In this document: positions 8,496 through 16,702 of the stretch, piece by piece
Position numbering within the stretch: position 1 is the stretch's first letter
Layout of the letters: each line of letters starts with the position of its first letter
Assembly (NCBI RefSeq): GCF_009617585.1
Contig: NZ_WIXI01000037.1
Coordinates: 62,001-126,000 of the forward strand
Direction of reading: 5' to 3'
Length of the DNA stretch: 64,000 bases
Origin: Endobacterium cereale
GTDB lineage: Bacteria; Pseudomonadota; Alphaproteobacteria; Rhizobiales; Rhizobiaceae
The notes under the pieces: generated by a model
The model's database searches: none
Told to the model about the DNA's origin: nothing
The model's input: only the letters and a program-made list of their open reading frames with translations
Position numbers and translations under genes: made by a program

Positions 8496-9542
8496 GTGAC
8501 CGGCCACAAGCGACTAACTCAGAACGATATCGCTAAACTTGCCGGCGTCAGCCAGGCTACGGTTTCGCTTGTGCTCAACGGCGCGCCTACCGCGTTGGCA
8601 CGTATCCCTGCCGAGACCCGCGAGCGCGTCCAAGGCGTCATCCGCACGACCGGTTATGTCGCCGACCCGATCGCGAGGCGGATGGCCAAGGGGCTGAACC
8701 GCATCCTCGGCGTCTTCACCTACGAGCCGGCTTTTCCGAGCGCGCAGGCCGACTTCTTCACGCCCTTCCTGCTCGGTATCGAGGAGGAGGCGCAGCAGCA
8801 GAACTACGATCTCCTGCTTCTGACGAGCGCCGGTGTCGGCAATAACCGCAAGATATTCTCCGAGAACAACCGGCTCCGCATCGCCGACGGCTGCCTCGTG
8901 CTCGGCCGCGAATTCGACCGCAAGGAACTCGCCCGGCTGGTGGCGGAGGATTACCCGTTCGTGGCGATCGGCCGTCGCGACGATGCCGGCGGGCCGGTTC
9001 CCTATGTCGGCGGCGACTATGCGGCCGGCACCCGGAAACTCGTCGAAAAGGCCGTTTCGCTCGGCCACTCGAAGCTTGCCTATGTCGGTCCGGAAGGACC
9101 GGCGGAATCCATTGCCGATCGCTGGCGCGGTTTCGGTTCCGCGATGGGTGAGGGGCCGGAGCTTGCCCTGCATGTCGATGCCGTCAACCGGCCGGCCGGT
9201 GAGATCGTCGACGGGATCGTGTCGAGCGGTGCGACGGCCGCTTTCTTCATCGAGTTGGCGGATGCGGTGAGAGTCGAGGCTGAAGCGCGCGAGCGCGGGC
9301 TTTCCGTGCCGCGGGATTTCTCAATGGTCGTGCTTGGAAGCCATATCCGCGCCGGCCGCAGCCCGGTGCGTTTCACCTCCTACGAAATCCCGCGTGAGGA
9401 AATGGGACGGCAGGCAACGGCGATGCTGGTTAACCGGATCGAGACCGGCAGCGCCGGCAGCCAGATCCTCCTGACTTGTGGGCCCGTCGAGGGCGAAACA
9501 CTGGGACCCTGTCCTTCGGGTCCAGCGAAGAAACGCCAATAG
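8496..9542 (+). CDS. LacI-family transcriptional regulator
   Basis: The 348-residue protein starts with the LacI helix-turn-helix (LTQNDIAKLAGVSQATVSLVLN, residues 6-27) and hinge helix, followed by a periplasmic-binding-protein-like effector domain (ILGVFTYEP through the C-terminus). I chose GTG 8496 because GGGAGGG lies 5 bases upstream and the protein then begins right at the DNA-binding domain. It heads a same-strand cluster with a FAD oxidoreductase and a sugar ABC importer and is preceded by two palindromic operators, so it most likely represses this cluster until a sugar-like inducer binds. The inducer is unknown. Confidence 0.88.
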   Translation: MTGHKRLTQNDIAKLAGVSQATVSLVLNGAPTALARIPAETRERVQGVIRTTGYVADPIARRMAKGLNRILGVFTYEPAFPSAQADFFTPFLLGIEEEAQQQNYDLLLLTSAGVGNNRKIFSENNRLRIADGCLVLGREFDRKELARLVAEDYPFVAIGRRDDAGGPVPYVGGDYAAGTRKLVEKAVSLGHSKLAYVGPEGPAESIADRWRGFGSAMGEGPELALHVDAVNRPAGEIVDGIVSSGATAAFFIELADAVRVEAEARERGLSVPRDFSMVVLGSHIRAGRSPVRFTSYEIPREEMGRQATAMLVNRIETGSAGSQILLTCGPVEGETLGPCPSGPAKKRQ

Positions 9543-9559
9543 AGAACGGATGTAATGAC

Positions 9560-11170
9560 GTGAAAGAGATGCGAGCAGATATTCTTGTCGTCGGCGGCGG
9601 ACTTGGTGGCGTCGCGGCAGCACTTGGCGCGGCACGCGCAGGCAAGCGCGTCATCATGACGGAGGAATTCGACTGGATCGGCGGGCAGTTGACCAGTCAG
9701 GCCGTGCCGTCGGACGAACACACCTGGGTCGAGCAGTTTGGCATCACACGGTCCTACCGCAAACTGCGCAGTGGTGTCCGGCAATATTATCGCGACCACT
9801 ATCCGCTGACCGAAGGCGCCCGCGCCTGGGGTGATCTCAATCCCGGCGGCGGCTGGGTGAGCCGCATCTGCGCCGAACCACGCGTCAGCCTGGCGGTGAT
9901 GGAAAGCATGCTGATGCCTTATATCGGTGCCGGCCGGCTGACGGTGCTGAAACCCTATCGGCCGGTTGCCGCTGATGTCGAGGGCGATACGGTTCGCTCG
10001 ATTACGGTTCGCCAGCGCGATACGGATGCCGAGATCGTCATTTCCGCCGACTACGTTCTCGACGCGACCGAACTCGGCGATCTTCTGCCGATGACGGGTA
10101 CGGAATACGCAAAAGGCTTCGAGGCGCAGTCCGACACAGGCGAACCGAGTGCGCCGGCGGAAGCCCAGCCGGACAATGTTCAGGCGGTCTCAATCTGCTT
10201 TGCGATCGATCATGTCGATGGCGACCAGACGATCGACAAGCCGGAAAATTATGACTACTGGCGCAAGTACCAGCCGCATTTCTGGGGTGGGCCGCTGCTT
10301 GGCTTGACGGCGCCGCATCCGCGCACGCTGGAACATACGACACGCTCGTTCACGCCGAACCCGGATGATGATCCGCTTCTCGTCGATGCAGACCAGCGCA
10401 AGGGCGGTGGCGATGAGAACCTCTGGATTTTTCGCCGGATCGCAGCGCGCAAAAACTTTGCGCCTGGTTTCTACCAGTCCGACATCTGCCTCGTGAATTG
10501 GCCGATGATCGACTACATGGACGGCACGATTATCGACGTTCCGGACGAGGAAAAGGCGCGCCATCTGAAATCGGCGGCCGACCTTTCTTATTCTGTCTTC
10601 TACTGGCTGCAGACGGAAGCACCGCGTCTTGACGGGGGGCAGGGTTACCGCGGCCTGCGTCTGCGTGGTGATATCACCGGCACCGAACATGGCCTTGCCA
10701 TGGCGCCCTATATCCGCGAAGGCCGGCGCATCAAGCCGGTAACTCGGATCGTTGAACAGGACCTGTCCTTTACAGTGCGCGGGGAAAAAGGCGCGATGCG
10801 TTATCGGGACAGTATCGGCGTCGGCATGTACCGCATCGACCTGCATCCCTCGACCGGCGGTGACAATTATGTCGACGTCCCGTCCTGCCCATTCGAGATC
10901 CCACTCGGTGCGTTGCTGCCGCAGCGAATGAAGAACCTCATCCCGGCCGGCAAGAATATCGGCACAACGCATATCACCAACGGTTGCTACCGCCTGCACC
11001 CTGTCGAATGGAACATCGGCGAAGTGGCCGGCATGCTGGCGGCGTGGTGCCTGGAGAAGGGGCTGACGCCACACCAAGTGCAGGAAGGCGACAGCCATCT
11101 GGCGGAATTCCAGGCGGCCTTGACCCGCGAAGGCATCGAAATCCGCTGGCCGGAGATCGCCGCCTACTGA
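9560..11170 (+). CDS. FAD-dependent oxidoreductase (FAD_oxidored family)
   Basis: About 536 residues. The N-terminus has the dinucleotide-binding strand and loop ADILVVGGGLGGVAAALG (GxGxxG type) followed by an acidic residue after the second strand (MTEE). The block DWIGGQLTSQ, then PSDEHTW, is characteristic of the FAD_oxidored family, some members of which carry a xanthan lyase label. A GKNIGTTHITNG block near the end contributes to FAD binding in this group. It is probably a cytosolic flavoenzyme acting on the imported sugar or a derivative. The start is uncertain: GTG 9560 or ATG 9569, neither with a strong Shine-Dalgarno sequence. It follows lacI by 17 bases and precedes the solute-binding protein by 36, consistent with one operon. 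Confidence 0.8.
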   Translation: MKEMRADILVVGGGLGGVAAALGAARAGKRVIMTEEFDWIGGQLTSQAVPSDEHTWVEQFGITRSYRKLRSGVRQYYRDHYPLTEGARAWGDLNPGGGWVSRICAEPRVSLAVMESMLMPYIGAGRLTVLKPYRPVAADVEGDTVRSITVRQRDTDAEIVISADYVLDATELGDLLPMTGTEYAKGFEAQSDTGEPSAPAEAQPDNVQAVSICFAIDHVDGDQTIDKPENYDYWRKYQPHFWGGPLLGLTAPHPRTLEHTTRSFTPNPDDDPLLVDADQRKGGGDENLWIFRRIAARKNFAPGFYQSDICLVNWPMIDYMDGTIIDVPDEEKARHLKSAADLSYSVFYWLQTEAPRLDGGQGYRGLRLRGDITGTEHGLAMAPYIREGRRIKPVTRIVEQDLSFTVRGEKGAMRYRDSIGVGMYRIDLHPSTGGDNYVDVPSCPFEIPLGALLPQRMKNLIPAGKNIGTTHITNGCYRLHPVEWNIGEVAGMLAAWCLEKGLTPHQVQEGDSHLAEFQAALTREGIEIRWPEIAAY

Positions 11171-11206
11171 TTGTTGATCGAACCCATCTTTGGAGGAGGA
11201 CTGGGA

Positions 11207-12478
11207 ATGCTTTATCAAAGGACTTTGAAAACAACCGCCTGCGCGCTGGCGATCTTCGGATCGCTTGCGCTAGGCGGAACTGCCGAGGCGCAGGATGCGG
11301 TCAATCTTCGGATGACAATCTGGAGCGCCAATGAAGCACATCTGAAGCTGTTCAACGAGATCGCCGCGGGCTTCAAGAGGGATTATCCGAATGTCAGCGT
11401 CACTTACGAGTCGCTGCCGTTTGAGACTTACACGACGGCGCTGACGACCCAGATCGCCGGTGGCAACGCGCCCGACATGGCGTGGATCTTCGAGACTTCG
11501 GCCTATGACTTCGTCAAGTCGGGTGCACTTTACCCGCTGACCGATACTTTAAAGGCGGCAGAAGGCTATAATCTCGAAGAAGTCGGCACCGGGGCCACCG
11601 AACGCTGGACTGAAGACGGCAAGCTATACGCCTATCCGTTTTCGACTTCGCCGTTCGCCGTTTTCGTCAACAATGACCTGATCAAGGCTGCTGGCGCCAA
11701 AACACCGGCCGAGATGATCGCTGCAGGCGAATGGACTTGGGACAACGCGATCGGAACGGCCGCCGCCGTCGCCAAATCCGGCAAGGGTGGTCTGGTCGTA
11801 CGCGACTTCAACTATCAGGCATGGCAATACCTTACCTCTGTGTGGAGCGGATGGGGCGCATCGCCCTGGAGCGAAGATGGCAAGACCTGCACCATGGCCG
11901 ACAAGCCGATGGCGGATGCGCTGACCTTCATCCACGACGCAGTGTTCACCAAGAAGGCGATCCCCGGCCCGGGCGAGACAGTCGATTTTTTCGCCGGCAA
12001 TGCGGCGATGACGATCACCCAGATCAGCCGCGCCTCGCTATTGCCTAAGGAAAAGGCGTTCAGCTGGGATCTCGTGCCGCTGCCGAAGGGCTCGGCAGGT
12101 GAATATGCGCTGATAGGCCAGGCGGGCATCGGCGTCATGCAATCGGGTAAGAATGCTGAAACGGCCGCCGAATTCGTCGCTTACATGACCAATCCGGAAA
12201 ACTCGGCCAAGCTCAGCCAGTTCTTCCCATCTGCGCGCAAGTCGCTGCTGAATGCCGATATCCTGAAAAAGACCAATCCGTTGCTCAGGCAGGAGCAGAT
12301 CGAAAAGGTCGTGATTTCAGGCATCGCCACCGGCAAGGTCATGCCCGGTCATACCGGCTTTGCTCAGATCCAGCAGATGGTTCGCTCCAATCTCGACGCC
12401 GTGTGGCGACCGGAGGCGGACGTGCCGGCTACTCTTCAGAAAATCTGCGGCCAGATCGGCCCGTTGCTGAAGCGCTGA
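11207..12478 (+). CDS. Sugar ABC transporter, solute-binding protein (family 1)
   Basis: The 423-residue protein has a Sec signal peptide (ALAIFGSLALGGTAEA, cleavage predicted near residue 28), then the family 1 extracellular solute-binding fold: VNLRMTIWSANEAHLKLFNEI, YESLPFETYTTAL, GGNAPDMAWIFE, and the late motif PENSAKLSQFFPSARKS. It captures the substrate in the periplasm for the permeases encoded next. TGGAGGAGG lies 8 bases before ATG 11207, which decides the start. CUT1-type proteins of this size usually bind oligosaccharides, polyols or glycerol phosphates; the exact ligand is not readable. Confidence 0.9.
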   Translation: MLYQRTLKTTACALAIFGSLALGGTAEAQDAVNLRMTIWSANEAHLKLFNEIAAGFKRDYPNVSVTYESLPFETYTTALTTQIAGGNAPDMAWIFETSAYDFVKSGALYPLTDTLKAAEGYNLEEVGTGATERWTEDGKLYAYPFSTSPFAVFVNNDLIKAAGAKTPAEMIAAGEWTWDNAIGTAAAVAKSGKGGLVVRDFNYQAWQYLTSVWSGWGASPWSEDGKTCTMADKPMADALTFIHDAVFTKKAIPGPGETVDFFAGNAAMTITQISRASLLPKEKAFSWDLVPLPKGSAGEYALIGQAGIGVMQSGKNAETAAEFVAYMTNPENSAKLSQFFPSARKSLLNADILKKTNPLLRQEQIEKVVISGIATGKVMPGHTGFAQIQQMVRSNLDAVWRPEADVPATLQKICGQIGPLLKR

Positions 12479-12490
12479 AGGAGGTTGGTC

Positions 12491-13423
12491 ATGGCTGTCG
12501 CGCAGGAAAACGCTCGTCCGGAAGGCCGTTCCTCATCGCCGTTCTGGACGATCGCGCGGCGCGACAGCCTCGCCGGCTTCCTCTTCATTGCACCACAACT
12601 GATCGGGATCGTTGTCTTTGTGCTGATCCCGCTCGGGCTGGTCTTCTGGTATTCGCTGCACGAGTGGAACGTGCTCGCGAATACCTTCACCTATACCGGT
12701 GCGCAGAATTACCGGATGCTGATGGAGGACGAGAACCTTCTCGAAGTGTTGGGCGCGACGGCGATCTTTTCCGCCGGGCTGGTGATCTTCAACCTGTCAC
12801 TGGCCTTGCTGCTGGCCGTGCTGCTGAACCAGAAGCTCGCCGGCATCGCAGTCTTTCGCACCCTGTTCTTTTCTCCAGTCGTGGTCTCGTTGGTTGCCTG
12901 GACGATCGTCTGGGGCTTTCTCCTGCAGAAAAACGGCGGCATCAATGGCATGCTCCTGACGTTCGGCATCGAAGGGCCGAACTGGCTCAGGGAAGAGACG
13001 ACCGCGATGATTTCGGTCATCGTCGTGCAGGTGTTCAAGAATGTCGGCCTGAACATGATCCTGTTCCTGGCTGCCTTGCAGGGCGTGCCGAAGGAACTCT
13101 ACGAAGCAGCCCGGATTGACGGCGCGCCGGCCTTCAAGCAGTTCCGCCGCATCACCCTGCCACTGATCAGCCCGACGATCCTGCTGACCTCGATCATCAC
13201 CATTGTTGGCTCGCTGCAGGTCTTTGCCCAGATCGCGGTGCTGACCCAGGGCGGGCCGGGTCTCTCGACGACGGTGCTGGTCTACTATCTCTACCAGCAG
13301 GCGTTTCAGTTTCACTTCTTCGGCTACGGCTCGACGCTGTCCATCCTGCTGTTTGCCATCGTCGCCATCCTGACATTCGCCCAGTGGCAGATGCGCAAGA
13401 GGATCGTCTTCTATGAGAGCTGA
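12491..13423 (+). CDS. Sugar ABC transporter permease (MalF/UgpA type)
   Basis: The 310-residue protein has six predicted membrane helices, starting with LAGFLFIAPQLIGIVVFVLI, and the EAA loop EAARIDGAPAFKQFRRITLP that contacts the ATPase. AAGGAGG precedes ATG 12491, and the stop of the binding protein gene is 12 bases upstream. It forms the membrane channel with the next permease, whose start overlaps its end by 11 bases. Confidence 0.92.
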   Translation: MAVAQENARPEGRSSSPFWTIARRDSLAGFLFIAPQLIGIVVFVLIPLGLVFWYSLHEWNVLANTFTYTGAQNYRMLMEDENLLEVLGATAIFSAGLVIFNLSLALLLAVLLNQKLAGIAVFRTLFFSPVVVSLVAWTIVWGFLLQKNGGINGMLLTFGIEGPNWLREETTAMISVIVVQVFKNVGLNMILFLAALQGVPKELYEAARIDGAPAFKQFRRITLPLISPTILLTSIITIVGSLQVFAQIAVLTQGGPGLSTTVLVYYLYQQAFQFHFFGYGSTLSILLFAIVAILTFAQWQMRKRIVFYES

Positions 13424-14255
13424 TATTTCCCCGCGCACGAAGGTGGCGCTCTACGGAGTGATGTGCGTACTGCTCATCCCCTTCGTCTTTCCGACATGGT
13501 GGATGGTGACGTCGTCGCTCAAGCCGATAAGCGATATCTTCGCCTTCCCGCCGCAACTCGTGCCGCAAAGCTACGACTGGACGACTTATTCGAAGGTCTT
13601 CGAATTGCAGCCCTTTGTCCAGCAGTACTGGAACTCCGCCTATATCGCGGCGGTGGTGACCGTCGGCACGATGATCATCTCGTCCATGGCGGGTTATGCC
13701 TTTGCCCGGATCAGATTTCCTTACGCGAATGCGGTCTTCATGATCGTGCTGCTCGGCCTGCTGATCCCGTCCGAGGTGACGATTGTGCCGTTATTCCAGA
13801 TGTTTCTGAAGGCCGGCATGGTCAACACTCACTGGCCGCTGATCCTCGTGCCGATCTTCGGCGCGCCCAGCGTATTCGCCACATTCGTCATGCGACAGTT
13901 CTTCGTGACGCTTCCGGCCGAACTGGAAGAGGCAGCCCGCGTCGATGGTCTCGGACGGTTCAAAATCTTCACCAGGATCGCCCTGCCGCTGGCAAAACCT
14001 GCGCTGGCCTCTGTTGCCATCTTCACCTTCCTGCATTCCTGGAACCTGTTCCTCGAACCTATCGTATTTCTTTCCAGCGCCGAGATGTTCACGCTGCCGC
14101 AGGCGCTTACCCAATACACGGATGCGTATGGTGGGCCGATGTGGAACATCCAGCTTGCAGCAGCCACCCTGACGGCGCTGCCCGTCCTCATCGTCTTCGT
14201 TATTGCCCAGAAGCAATTCGTCGAAGGCCTCGCCCATACTGGCCTCAAGGGCTGA
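13413..14255 (+). CDS. Sugar ABC transporter permease (MalG/UgpE type)
   Basis: The 280-residue protein has six membrane helices and the EAA loop EAARVDGLGRFKIFTRIALP. WWMVTSSLKP near the N-terminus is typical of MalG-like subunits. Its start lies inside the preceding permease gene (11-bp overlap), which suggests translational coupling and equal amounts of both channel subunits. Confidence 0.92.
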   Translation: MRADISPRTKVALYGVMCVLLIPFVFPTWWMVTSSLKPISDIFAFPPQLVPQSYDWTTYSKVFELQPFVQQYWNSAYIAAVVTVGTMIISSMAGYAFARIRFPYANAVFMIVLLGLLIPSEVTIVPLFQMFLKAGMVNTHWPLILVPIFGAPSVFATFVMRQFFVTLPAELEEAARVDGLGRFKIFTRIALPLAKPALASVAIFTFLHSWNLFLEPIVFLSSAEMFTLPQALTQYTDAYGGPMWNIQLAAATLTALPVLIVFVIAQKQFVEGLAHTGLKG

Positions 14256-14271
14256 ACAACCGGATCATATC

Positions 14272-15336
14272 ATGGCAGACGTCACCCTTTCCGATATCCG
14301 CAAGAGCTACGGCGCAGTAAAGACTATTCACGGCGTCGATCTCGACATCAAAAACGGCGAGTTCGTTGTGCTGGTCGGGCCGTCAGGCTGCGGTAAGTCC
14401 ACACTTCTGAGAATGATCGCCGGTCTGGAAACGATCACCGGCGGTACCCTGAATATCGGCGATAGGGTCGTCAACGACCTCGACCCGAAGGACCGCGACA
14501 TCGCCATGGTGTTCCAGTCCTATGCGCTTTACCCGCATATGACGGTTGCGACCAATATGGGCTTTTCGCTGGAGCACCGCGGTGCCAGCAAAGCCGAAAT
14601 CACCGAGCGGGTGAATTGGGCGGCGGGCATATTGGGCCTTGGCAATCTTCTTGATCGTTATCCGCGCCAGCTCTCCGGCGGCCAGCGGCAGCGCGTCGCC
14701 ATGGGCCGCGCAATCGTTCGCAATCCGCAGGTTTTCCTGTTCGACGAGCCGCTGTCGAACCTCGACGCGAAGTTGCGTGTCGTGATGCGCGGCGAGATCA
14801 AGGCACTGCATCAGAAGCTGAAGACGACCACTATCTACGTCACTCACGACCAGGTGGAGGCGATGACCATGGCCGACAGGATCGTCGTGCTGAACGGCGG
14901 CAGGGTAGAGCAGATCGGTGCGCCGCTTGATCTCTACGACCGTCCGGCCAACCAGTTCGTTGCGGGTTTCATCGGATCGCCGTCGATGAATTTTATCGAG
15001 GGCAAGATAACGGAGGCGGGCTTCCAAACATCGGGCGTGGTTTTGCCCCTGCCTAAGTCGATAAACACCGCAATGGGGCAGGCTGCCGTCTACGGCATTC
15101 GCCCCGAACACTTTCGATTGTCTGACCATCCCGGTCACGCGGGTGTTCCCGCCGAAATCGTGCTCATCGAGCCGATGGGGCCTGAGACGCAAGTGACGAT
15201 GAAGTTGGGGGGAAATCAGGTAACCGGCGTCTTCCGTGAGCGGATCACTAGTGCGCCTGGCGAAGTGATGCACGTCTCGCCGGAGGTCGGCTCCATTCAC
15301 CTGTTTTCTGAAGACGGTGATACCCGCCTCAACTAA
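14272..15336 (+). CDS. Sugar ABC transporter ATP-binding protein (UgpC/MsmK type)
   Basis: The 354-residue ATPase has Walker [10 protein letters not shown] (36-44), the signature LSGGQRQR, Walker [12 protein letters not shown] and the switch histidine in [11 protein letters not shown]-terminal regulatory (TOBE-like) domain follows from about residue 240, with GIRPEHFRL. It powers the MalF/MalG-like pair encoded upstream. ATG 14272 follows the permease stop by 16 bases, without a strong ribosome binding site. It ends the first importer operon. Confidence 0.93.
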   Translation: MADVTLSDIRKSYGAVKTIHGVDLDIKNGEFVVLVGPSGCGKSTLLRMIAGLETITGGTLNIGDRVVNDLDPKDRDIAMVFQSYALYPHMTVATNMGFSLEHRGASKAEITERVNWAAGILGLGNLLDRYPRQLSGGQRQRVAMGRAIVRNPQVFLFDEPLSNLDAKLRVVMRGEIKALHQKLKTTTIYVTHDQVEAMTMADRIVVLNGGRVEQIGAPLDLYDRPANQFVAGFIGSPSMNFIEGKITEAGFQTSGVVLPLPKSINTAMGQAAVYGIRPEHFRLSDHPGHAGVPAEIVLIEPMGPETQVTMKLGGNQVTGVFRERITSAPGEVMHVSPEVGSIHLFSEDGDTRLN

Positions 15337-15340
15337 TGAC

Positions 15341-15364
15341 GCGCTCATAACGCGATATGAGTGC
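15341..15364. terminator. Hairpin after the first ABC operon
   Basis: Arms GCGCTCATA (15341-15349) and TATGAGTGC (15356-15364) form a nine-pair stem with one G-T pair around a six-base loop, four bases after the operon stop codon. No run of T follows, so if it terminates it is not a classic intrinsic terminator; it may instead protect the mRNA 3' end. Confidence 0.4.
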
Positions 15365-15449
15365 TAAGCGAACTTGCGACCGCGTCATACAGCAATCGAC
15401 CGGTTTGGTGGGGCGATCGATTTCCAATTGCTTAGGGATACTAGGTACG

Positions 15450-15479
15450 GTCGACAGTTCCAATCCCTTCATCACTGCG
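15450..15479 (+). repeat. T-loop-like dispersed repeat, copy 4 (divergent)
   Basis: GTCGACAGTTCCAATCCC, then TTCATCACTGCG, keeps the left part and core of the consensus, but the right TCAAG is altered to TCATC. It sits exactly between the two transport modules. Confidence 0.42.
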
Positions 15480-15485
15480 AAGCCT

Positions 15486-16499
15486 CTACGGGCTTGTGCG
15501 ATCTAACAATTTCGCCCGCTTCGGCGCGGCGCCCGATGATCGCCTCTCGACAAAGGTCGACGCGATCAGGATGCGTCGTGCGTGCACCGGTTGACCCCGC
15601 GTTTCGATACGTTCCAGTAGAAGGCGCATCGCTGTCGCACCCATTTCGACCCCCTGGACCTTAATGGTCGTCAGGTGTGGGGAGATCTGGGTTGCCGCGG
15701 AGAAGTCGCCGAAGCCGACCACCGACATGTCTTCCGGGATGCGGTAACCCCGCGCCAGGAGTTCGGAAACGGCTGTGAGTGCCAAGCCATCATGGGCGCA
15801 AAACAGCGCCGTTGGCGCAATGCCAGCCTTGTGAAGCATTTGCAGCGCGGGGATAAAGCCTCCATCCTCCTTGAACCGCAAATCATGCAAACGCGCATCG
15901 GCATGTTGTTCGAGACTTTCGCGCAGGCCGTGATACCGCTCCATCCGGCCACGAAATCCTTCCTCGCCCTGCAGGAACGCGATGTCCCGATGGCCTAGCC
16001 CGGTCAGATAGTCGCCGACTGCGATGCCTGCCTCATGATCCGTTCCCCCGACATGGTCCGCCTGTTCCAGAGGGGAAACCCAGCCGAGCCGCACCACCGG
16101 GACGCCGGACAACTTCAGGATATCCAGGGTTCTTTGCTCATGGGGGCCGACGAGAATGATGCCCGCGCTGTCCTTCACCATAGTCTCCACCCTATTGGCG
16201 TCGTGCGTCCATTGCAGGCGAACAGGCTGACCGAGACGATGCGCTTCCCGTTGCATACCGTCCTGCAGCATCGTGCGTAGTTCGTAGCTGACGTTGTCGA
16301 CCCGATCGTGGAAAATCACCGTGATCTCGCGCTGTTCTTCTACAGGCCTAGGGCGGAGATATCCCAGTTTTTCAGCAGCATCTTCGACGCGTTTCCGGGT
16401 AGCGTCGCTAACGCCCGGCTTTCCCGAGAGGGAACACGACACCGCGAATTTCGACAAGCCTGTGTGGTTGGCGATGTCCTGCAATGTAATCCGGCCCAT
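15486..16499 (-). CDS. LacI-family transcriptional regulator
   Basis: The protein begins GRITLQDIANHTGLSKFAVS, the LacI-type helix-turn-helix, followed by SGKPGVSDATRKRVEDAAEKLGY and an effector-binding domain of the periplasmic-binding-protein type (for example VGGTDHEAGIAVGDYLTGLGH). I prefer the ATG at 16499 over an upstream in-frame ATG at 16511, since AGGA lies 6-7 bases before it and the protein then starts at the DNA-binding domain. It is divergent from the binding-protein/glycoside hydrolase operon at 16703 and is its likely local regulator. It is 337 residues long. Confidence 0.87.
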   Translation of the reverse strand: MGRITLQDIANHTGLSKFAVSCSLSGKPGVSDATRKRVEDAAEKLGYLRPRPVEEQREITVIFHDRVDNVSYELRTMLQDGMQREAHRLGQPVRLQWTHDANRVETMVKDSAGIILVGPHEQRTLDILKLSGVPVVRLGWVSPLEQADHVGGTDHEAGIAVGDYLTGLGHRDIAFLQGEEGFRGRMERYHGLRESLEQHADARLHDLRFKEDGGFIPALQMLHKAGIAPTALFCAHDGLALTAVSELLARGYRIPEDMSVVGFGDFSAATQISPHLTTIKVQGVEMGATAMRLLLERIETRGQPVHARRILIASTFVERRSSGAAPKRAKLLDRTSP

Positions 16500-16515
16500 G
16501 ACCATCCTCATCGTC

Positions 16516-16533
16516 AGACCGGCACGCCGGTCT
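16516..16533. promoter_or_regulatory. Inverted repeat in the lacI leader, possible operator
   Basis: Arms AGACCGGC and GCCGGTCT form a perfect 8-bp inverted repeat around AC, 17 bases before the second lacI start. This could be an operator for the regulator or an mRNA hairpin next to its ribosome binding site. The LacI-type central CG is absent, which weakens the operator reading. Confidence 0.35.
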
Positions 16534-16702
16534 TGGAAACAAAATTCAACATAACGCTTTACCTAACAAATTACATAATACAAGCTGACAAAAAAAGAAG
16601 AGATAAAAGCTGCCTTGACAGGGCAATTTGTGGAAACGTGGCGGGACCGATCCTGAGGAGGGGAGGCCATCCTGGCTGCGACGTGAATGGAGGAGGAAAG
16701 TC

